DNA from: DASVLX01 sp035552275
GTDB taxonomy: Bacteria > Actinomycetota > Actinomycetes > Mycobacteriales > Pseudonocardiaceae
Length of the DNA: 27,255 bases
Assembly: GCA_035552275.1 (NCBI GenBank)
Contig: DASZLR010000006.1
Span: forward strand, 1-27,255
Direction: 5' to 3'
Numbering within the stretch: position 1 is the stretch's first letter; every line of letters starts with the position of its first letter. The position numbers and the translations under genes were made by a program. The notes under the pieces are model-generated. The model was not told where the DNA came from, searched no databases, and saw only the letters and a program-made list of their open reading frames with translations. This document shows positions 22,218-27,255 of this stretch, piece by piece.

Positions 22218-23106
22218 TACCTGTTCCTCTCCACAACAAACGAACGGGAGCGCCCGGGATGGGGCTGCCCGAAGGGATATTTCTTCATGTTGGACACCGT
22301 GTGGAAACGTCGGTGACCGGCGGCGCCCTCGGCGACCCGTGGTCGGGTTTTTCGGGCAGCGCGGAACACGACATCAACAAACTCCTCACCGTGAACAGGC
22401 GGTATTTGTGCGGTCTACTGCCATTGCCGACGATCGCCATCGACCTACCCTCGCGGTGGCGATCCTCCTTAAAATTTCCTGAGAACCTTGGCCAGCCCAA
22501 GACTAGACGTACGGCATGCGTTGTCAAGCGCGAGATAGGGCCGGCCGCAACGCTCTCAACTGCCGGTGTAACAGCCGGAAACAATCAACTTCCGAACGTG
22601 ATGGACGCACGTATCAGCAGGTCAACGGGCCAGCTACGGGCCACTTACGTCACCGAGCGGGCCGAACCGCCGACGTCGACCATTAATTATGCGTCAGACA
22701 AATACCCGACAGCCGCCATGGCTGAATGGCCTGCCGAATGACGTTCCCAAGGTAAGTCTATGCCTGGCGACCGCCGTAACGCCGGTCCACCGAAAACCCC
22801 AACATCACAACGCGCTGACCGGCCGGGTGAATGACTTTTAACACTTGAGCAACCAGGAACCGACCGTCCGATACCAGTATCGCACGCGGCCGGTTGGCCG
22901 TTACCTTTCCCAGTCCCCAGGTTCGCGCTACGCTTATCATCAGGCCTAGACGGTTCTCCGGCCGCCACCGACGTCGGACGTCGGGCCTTATCCCAGTCAG
23001 GCAATGCCACGTCGCACCCGGACGCGGCATCGCGCAGCCACGGCCCGCCATCGACGCCACGGGCCATGTCGACATTCACGCAATCGGCGCTGAACTAAGG
23101 AATACC
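22218..23106. other. Gene-free divergent control region, 889 bases
   Basis: Between the divergent propeller and SulP genes. Open frames here (minus 22285-22584 and 22687-23079) have no family features or convincing start sites, and I regard them as chance. GC content is lower than in the flanks, especially around 22470-22490 and 22680-22700. It holds a probable minus-strand promoter (22500-22527), an AAGGAGG-like stretch at about 22467-22473 (minus) without a matching ORF, and a short palindrome GATACCAGTATC at 22870-22881. The long leader of the propeller transcript (about 275 bases) could carry regulation. No riboswitch class is recognised. Confidence 0.6.
22500..22527 (-). promoter_or_regulatory. 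Putative sigma-70-type promoter for the propeller gene
   Basis: On the minus strand TTGACA (22522-22527) is followed after 16 bases by TAGTCT (22500-22505). The -35 matches consensus fully; the -10 matches TAnnnT. Transcription would start near 22493 and run through a leader of about 275 bases to the GTG at 22217. Confidence 0.5.
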
Positions 23107-25395
23107 GTGACCACCTCCGACACCTCCCCCACACCAGCGGGCACAGCCGCCGGCGACTCGCCACCCGCGACATTCGCCGGCCGGCTGCTGACCATCGCCC
23201 GACACGACCTGCCGGCGTCCATTGTGGTGTTCCTCATCGCGATTCCGCTGTCCCTGGGCATCGCGGTGGCGTCCGGGGCTCCGCTGATGTCCGGACTGAT
23301 CGCGGCGGTGATCGGCGGCGTGGTCGCCGGTGCGCTCGGCGGCTCCCCGCTCAGCGTCAGCGGCCCGGCGGCCGGGCTGACGGTGGTCGTCGCCGGACTG
23401 GTGGTCAAGTTCGGCTGGCCGGCGACGGCCGCGATCACCGTCGCGGCGGGCGCGTTGCAGTTGTTGCTCGGATTCACCAAGGCGGGGCGGTTCGCGCTGT
23501 CGCTCTCACCGGGCATCGTGCACGGCATGATGGCCGGCATCGGGGTGACCATCGCGGTGCAGCAGGCGCATGTGGCACTCGGCGGTTCCGCGCTCAGCTC
23601 GGTGTGGTCGAACCTGCGCGACCTCCCCGCCGTGCTGATGGCACACCACACCGGGCCGATCCTGATCGCCGAGATCTGCATCGTGGTACTGGTGGGGTGG
23701 CCGAAGATCCCCAAGGCGTCGGTGATTCCGGCGCCACTGCTGGCCGTCGCCCTCGCGACCGCGATAGCCGCGTTGACGCACCTGAACGTCACCCGGGTTC
23801 GGCTGCCGCGCAACCCGTTGGCGTTCACCCTGCCGCAGTTGCCGCACGGCAGCGTGGCCAGCATCGGTGGCGCCGTGCTCACCATGGCCCTGGCGACCAG
23901 TGTGGCGTCGCTGTTGGCCGTTGTCGCGGTGGACAAGCTGCACACCGGGCCAAGGGCCAACCTGGACCGGGAACTACTCGGCCAGGGTGCGGCCAACATC
24001 ATCTCCGGCGCGCTGGGCGGCCTGCCCATCGCGAGTGTGATCATCCGCAGCGAGGCCAACGTCACCTCCGGCGCCCGCACCCGCGCGTCGGCCATCCTGC
24101 ATGGCCTGTGGATCGCGCTATTCGTCCTGGTGCTCGGCGGTGTGTTGGAGATGATCCCGGTCGCGGCGCTGTCCGCGATGCTGGTGGTGACCGGGGTGCG
24201 GCTGGTCAACGTCGGCCACATCCGCCAGCTGTGGCGGCACCGGGAACTGACGATATACGCGATCACCGTGCTCGGCGTGGTGTTCCTCGGGCTGGTCGAA
24301 GGCGTGCTGCTGGGCGTCGCGGTGGCGCTGCTGCGCACGTTGTGGCGGCTGACGCATTCCTCGGTGACGGTGGAGCGGGAGCAGGATCACTGGCAGGTCA
24401 CCGCCCGCGGCTCGCTCGTCTTTCTGGGCGTCGGCCGGCTCACTCGGGAGTTGCGCCGGATTCCGGCCGGCACCCGGGTGGTGATCGAGCTGCACATCGA
24501 CTTCATGGACTTCGCCGTGTTCGAGGCGATTCACGACTGGCGGACCGCGCACGAGCGGCTCGGCGGCGAGGTGGTGATCGAGGAGATCCACGACACCTGG
24601 TACTACCGGGCGCTCTCCGGGCGGCCCGAGGTGCGCCGGACGCTGCCCTCGCCGGAGCGCGGGTTGGCGCCATGGTCCCAGTGGCAGAACGGCCAGTCCC
24701 AGCAGGCAGCCGGGAAGGATTCCGCGCCCGAGGATGCCATTCCGAGCCAGCTGATCCGCGGGATGCACGAGTTTGAACGGCGCTCGGCGCCACTGCTGCG
24801 GCCGCTGCTCACCGATCTCGCCGCGCACGGCCAACAACCGACCCAGCTGTTCATCACCTGCGCCGACTCGCGCGTGGTGCCCAGCCTGCTCACCACCAGT
24901 GGACCAGGCGACCAGTTCTGCGTGCGCAATGTCGGCAACCTGGTTCCGCCGTACGCTCATCCGACGGCCGACGCCTCGGTAGGCGCAGCGGTGGAGTTCG
25001 CCGTGGACACCCTGGAGGTGTCCTCGATCGTGATCTGTGGACATTCCGACTGCGGCGCGGTGCAGACGGTGCTGGACGAGTCGGCTCCCCACGGCTCCTA
25101 TCTGCGGGCCTGGCTGCGGCACGCGGAGTCCGGCACCGGCCCGGCCGGCAAGCACGTCGCGGCGGACGTCGCCGGACTGCCCACTGTGGAGCGAGCGAGC
25201 GTGCTCAATGTGCTGCGGCAGCTGGATAATCTGACCACTTTCCCCACCGTGCGGCACGCGCTGAGCACCGGACGGCTGTCCCTGATCGGGATGTACTTCG
25301 ACATCTCAGCGGCCCGGGTGTATCTGGTCGATCCGAACCGGGGAACGCTGGCATCGGTGCGGGAACCGGGAAACATCCCGGAACAGATCGGCTGA
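23107..25395 (+). CDS. SulP-family transporter fused to STAS and beta-carbonic anhydrase domains
   Basis: A 762-residue three-domain membrane protein. Residues about 25-415 form the SulP transporter: DLPASIVVFLIAIPLSLGIA, GSPLSVSGPAAGLTVVVAG, LSPGIVHGMMAGIGVTIAVQ and further helices to LGLVEGVLLGVAVALLRTLW. About 418-515 looks like a STAS domain (SLVFLGVGRLTRELRRIPAG, VVIELHIDFMDFAVFEAIHD). From about 545 a beta-carbonic anhydrase follows, with zinc ligands C585 and D587 (CADSR), H646 and C649 (CGHSDCG). The fusion suggests bicarbonate uptake or release coupled to CO2 hydration. GTG at 23107 with AAGGAAT upstream is the start; the frame is open to 22894 without family similarity. Next gene 8 bases away. 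Confidence 0.93.
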   Translation: MTTSDTSPTPAGTAAGDSPPATFAGRLLTIARHDLPASIVVFLIAIPLSLGIAVASGAPLMSGLIAAVIGGVVAGALGGSPLSVSGPAAGLTVVVAGLVVKFGWPATAAITVAAGALQLLLGFTKAGRFALSLSPGIVHGMMAGIGVTIAVQQAHVALGGSALSSVWSNLRDLPAVLMAHHTGPILIAEICIVVLVGWPKIPKASVIPAPLLAVALATAIAALTHLNVTRVRLPRNPLAFTLPQLPHGSVASIGGAVLTMALATSVASLLAVVAVDKLHTGPRANLDRELLGQGAANIISGALGGLPIASVIIRSEANVTSGARTRASAILHGLWIALFVLVLGGVLEMIPVAALSAMLVVTGVRLVNVGHIRQLWRHRELTIYAITVLGVVFLGLVEGVLLGVAVALLRTLWRLTHSSVTVEREQDHWQVTARGSLVFLGVGRLTRELRRIPAGTRVVIELHIDFMDFAVFEAIHDWRTAHERLGGEVVIEEIHDTWYYRALSGRPEVRRTLPSPERGLAPWSQWQNGQSQQAAGKDSAPEDAIPSQLIRGMHEFERRSAPLLRPLLTDLAAHGQQPTQLFITCADSRVVPSLLTTSGPGDQFCVRNVGNLVPPYAHPTADASVGAAVEFAVDTLEVSSIVICGHSDCGAVQTVLDESAPHGSYLRAWLRHAESGTGPAGKHVAADVAGLPTVERASVLNVLRQLDNLTTFPTVRHALSTGRLSLIGMYFDISAARVYLVDPNRGTLASVREPGNIPEQIG

Positions 25396-25404
25396 GCGAG
25401 CGTT

Positions 25405-25463
25405 GCCGACCTCGGTCTCGACGCCAGTGCCGATTTCGGCGCCGACCTCGGTGCCGATTTCGG
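25405..25463 (+). repeat. Short direct repeats at the start of the FNT-family gene
   Basis: GTGCCGATTTCGG occurs at 25427-25439 and again at 25451-25463 (24-base period), and GCCGACCTCGGT at 25405-25416 and 25441-25452. They encode a Ser/Thr/Pro/Val-rich stretch before the first conserved FNT segment and offer several alternative GTG starts. Probably replication slippage. Confidence 0.7.
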
Positions 25464-26291
25464 TGGCCGTCGACTATCAGGCGCGGCTCGCCGCGAGCAA
25501 GATCAACGATCTGCGCCGGCCGGTCCGCTTCCTGATCAGCTCGATGCTGGCCGGCGCGTACATCGGGGTTGCCGTGGTGGTCATGCTCGCCATGGCCGGA
25601 CCACTGCTCAGCGCGCATTCGCCGTGGGCGAGACTGGTCCAGGCCCTGGTGTTCGGCATTTCCCTGACCTTGGTCGTGTTCGCCGACGCCCAGGCGGTGG
25701 CCGGCACGACAATGACCATGGCGCAAGGCGCGATCGCCCGCCGCCGCGGGATTGGCGGCGGCATCGCGGTCATCGTCGGATCGTTTGTCGGCAACCTGCT
25801 GGGCTCCATCATGTTCGCCTGGCTGGTGCCACGCCAGCGGGCTGGTCGGCGCGGACGCGGTGGCCGGGCATCGCGCGCCCGGACTGGCCCTCCTGACGCT
25901 CGTGCTGCACATCAAGTCCGCCGAGACCGGCTCGGCGCTGTTCTTTCGCGGTGTGCTGTGCAACTTCCTGTGTTGCCTGGCGGTGTGGGCGGGCGGGCGC
26001 ACGAACTCCGACGGAGCCCGACTCGCGCTGATCTTCTGGTGCCTGTTGGCCTTCATCGGCTCCGGTTTCGAGCATGTCGTCACCAACATGACCGTCTACG
26101 CGCTGGGTCTGTTCGAACACGTGCCGGCGGCCTCGGCAGGCGCCTTCGGCCGAAACATGCTGCTGGTCGGCTCGGGCAACCTCGTCGGCGGCGCGCTCCT
26201 GATCGGCGCCAGCTACGGCTACCTCGGTTACCACGGCCACGGCGCCAAGCCGGCGATGGCCACCAGCCCACCGGCCGGCGTCGGCCTTTCA

Positions 26292-26560
26292 CCCGCCGAC
26301 GCCGAGGCCGTCACTGATGCTCTGCTCACCGCTTCGCACCTGCTGATCGCGGTGTCGGCACGCTCCATCGCCACGGTGGCCGAGTCGGTCACCGAGCCGC
26401 GATGGCTGGAGGTGGTCACGGTCGACAGATTGGTCAGGCGGCTCACCGACCAACGACATCGCCGGGAGATCGCCGGCATCGTCGCTCGAATGCCAGACCA
26501 GCAACGCCACGAACTGGTCGAGGTGATGGAGGCGTTCAGTCGCGCCGGCGGCCAGCCACC
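26292..26560 (+). other. MarR-like domain lacking its winged-helix core
   Basis: This part of the FNT ORF reads PADAEAVTDALLTASHLLIA, VSARSIATVAESVTEP, then a shortened middle and TDQRHRREIAGIVARMPDQQ with a final AFSRAGGQPP. It aligns with the intact MarR protein at 17649-18146 at both ends (LLIAVSARSIATVAESVT against LLMAVSARSIGSVDESIT; IVARMPD against IIARIPD) but is about 54 residues shorter between them, where the helix-turn-helix and wing should be. It cannot bind DNA as a normal MarR protein. It is fused in frame behind the FNT domain; a separate start at ATG 26257 is possible. Confidence 0.75.
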
Positions 26561-26565
26561 CCGGC

Positions 26566-27255
26566 TCAGCTCTTGGCGACGGAAAGATCGACCTCCACGA
26601 GTCCGGAGCCACGGGTCGGGCGGAATCCCAGCGCGGTGAGCAAGGGCGCGGTGGTGACGGTCGTGATCAGCGCCATCAGGACCAGAACCGCGTAGAGGCG
26701 GCTGTCCAGCAGGCCCACCTGTTTTCCGACGCTCAGCGCGATCAGCTCGGTCAGGCCGCGGGTGTTCATCAGTGCGGCGACAGCGGTGGAGTCGCGCCAC
26801 CCGAGACCGGCGGCGCGCGCGCCCGCCCCCGCGCCGAGGAGCTTGCCGGCCATCGCGACGACGAGAACGACCGCCAACAGCAGGTAATCGGAGCCGCGGA
26901 GGGAGCCGATGTCCACGGAAAGTCCGGCAGTGACGAAGAAGACCGGCAACAGCACAGCACCGGCCCGCTCGATCGGCTGAAGCAGATCCTCCCTGGGCGA
27001 ACCGTCGCTCCCGCGTGGAGTGAGCACACCCAGCAGCACCGCGCCGAAGATCGTGTGCAGTCCGAGGCCGGCGGTCGCCCACGCCGACGCGAACGCCAAC
27101 CCCACCAGGATCGGAACCCGTTGTCGGGCGAACAGTTCGGTGCGCAGCCACCGGCGCAGCACCGGCCGGACCACGAACACCGCGCCGACGACGTACACCA
27201 CCAACAACACGCCGGTCCGGACGAGGGAAGCCGGATGCGGGGCGGCGAAGAAGAC
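26566..27255 (-). CDS. CPA2-type cation/proton antiporter, C-terminal 229 residues (cut by window edge)
   Basis: Membrane transporter of the Na+(K+)/H+ exchanger (KefB-like) family. Visible segments are LLVVYVVGAVFVVRPVLRRW, LVGLAFASAWATAGLGLHTIFGAVLLGVLTPRG, VLLPVFFVTAGLSVDIGSLR, YLLLAVVLVVAMAGKLLGAG and VAALMNTRGLTELIALSVGK, the last being the conserved helix 11-type NTRGL motif of the family. The frame is open to the window edge and the N-terminal half with the ion-binding helix 5 lies outside. It ends at 26566, convergent with and overlapping the extended FNT/MarR ORF by 74 bases. No cytoplasmic RCK/TrkA-N domain follows the membrane part. Confidence 0.92.
   Translation of the reverse strand, partial: VFFAAPHPASLVRTGVLLVVYVVGAVFVVRPVLRRWLRTELFARQRVPILVGLAFASAWATAGLGLHTIFGAVLLGVLTPRGSDGSPREDLLQPIERAGAVLLPVFFVTAGLSVDIGSLRGSDYLLLAVVLVVAMAGKLLGAGAGARAAGLGWRDSTAVAALMNTRGLTELIALSVGKQVGLLDSRLYAVLVLMALITTVTTAPLLTALGFRPTRGSGLVEVDLSVAKS

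Larger units (their letters stand above)
25403..26639 (+). pseudogene. Formate/nitrite-family channel gene with a frameshift and MarR-like C-terminal extension
   Basis: Frame one (TTG at 25403 or GTG at 25451) gives the FNT N-terminal half: RRPVRFLISSMLAGAYIGVA, LVVFADAQAVAGTTMTMAQG, GSFVGNLLGSIMFAWLV. At about 25826-25830 the sequence continues in another frame with HASGLVGADA, then the FNT hallmarks GVLCNFLCCLAVWAG and FIGSGFEHVVTNMTVYALGL, which include the pore-lining His. One extra base (25829) or two missing bases explain the break. The family moves formate, nitrite, hydrosulfide or similar anions. The second frame runs on past the FNT domain into a MarR-like segment and ends at 26639, overlapping the convergent antiporter gene. 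It could be a pseudogene, a programmed frameshift or a sequencing error. Confidence 0.85.

Noticed and set aside
22285..23079. Two minus-strand frames in the propeller/SulP gap
   Set aside because: No family similarity and no convincing start with Shine-Dalgarno; treated as non-coding.
23076..24338. Open frame of 420 codons on the minus strand
   Set aside because: Antisense to the SulP domain, whose membrane segments are clear; Thr/Ala/Pro-rich shadow.
1..27255. CRISPR arrays, tRNA/rRNA genes, insertion sequences, integrase or attachment sites
   Set aside because: Looked for on both strands; no regular repeat-spacer pattern, cloverleaf, transposase or recombinase was seen.

Overview
The window reads as chromosome of a high-GC actinomycete, probably of the Pseudonocardiales/Corynebacteriales side. 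The reasons are a dense GC-rich gene layout with many GTG starts, an XRE-DUF5753/DUF397 pair, and the core order DUF4081-GNAT, ispG, rip1, dxr with a type I map nearby, which I recall from Mycobacterium tuberculosis (Rv2867c-Rv2870c, mapB Rv2861c). Genus cannot be fixed from sequence reading alone.

Layout. 1-1785: 5' part of cobyric acid synthase (cobQ, cut by the window) and map. 1795-2271: a Phd/YefM-like antitoxin gene, an overlapping 25-codon ORF that looks like a toxin stump, and an 85-bp fragment of the GNAT gene found intact at 8219-9073. 2287-8179: an accessory island with a graspetide (ATP-grasp RiPP) operon (precursor, ATP-grasp ligase, PIMT-like methyltransferase), an upstream chain of five overlapping small genes ending in an XRE regulator, and a divergent leaderless XRE-DUF5753/DUF397 pair. 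8219-12792: conserved core with DUF4081-GNAT, ispG, rip1 and dxr, all on the minus strand; dxr and ispG are the second and a late step of the MEP isoprenoid pathway and flank the site-2 protease. 12983-17604: DUF2631 membrane protein, GtrA-like membrane protein, a divergent LysR/SDR pair with a palindromic operator, a MazEF-type toxin-antitoxin pair and an amidase.

17649-22217: a MarR regulator and three exported proteins on the minus strand: a CopC-like protein lacking most expected copper ligands, a cupredoxin with a Pro/Ser/Thr-rich stalk, and an 803-residue protein joining a cupredoxin domain to a probable beta-propeller. Strong hairpins separate these transcripts. 22218-23106 is a gene-free divergent control region. 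23107-27255: a SulP-STAS-beta-carbonic anhydrase fusion, a frameshifted formate/nitrite-family channel gene whose C terminus continues into a MarR-like domain lacking its DNA-binding core, and the C-terminal part of a CPA2-type cation/proton antiporter.

The most interesting parts are the graspetide locus, whose Ser/Asp-rich core differs from the Thr-rich textbook cores; the cupredoxin/propeller protein with its cupredoxin neighbour; the two related MarR-like domains bracketing the copper/bicarbonate region; and the in-frame deleted GNAT fragment at the island edge.
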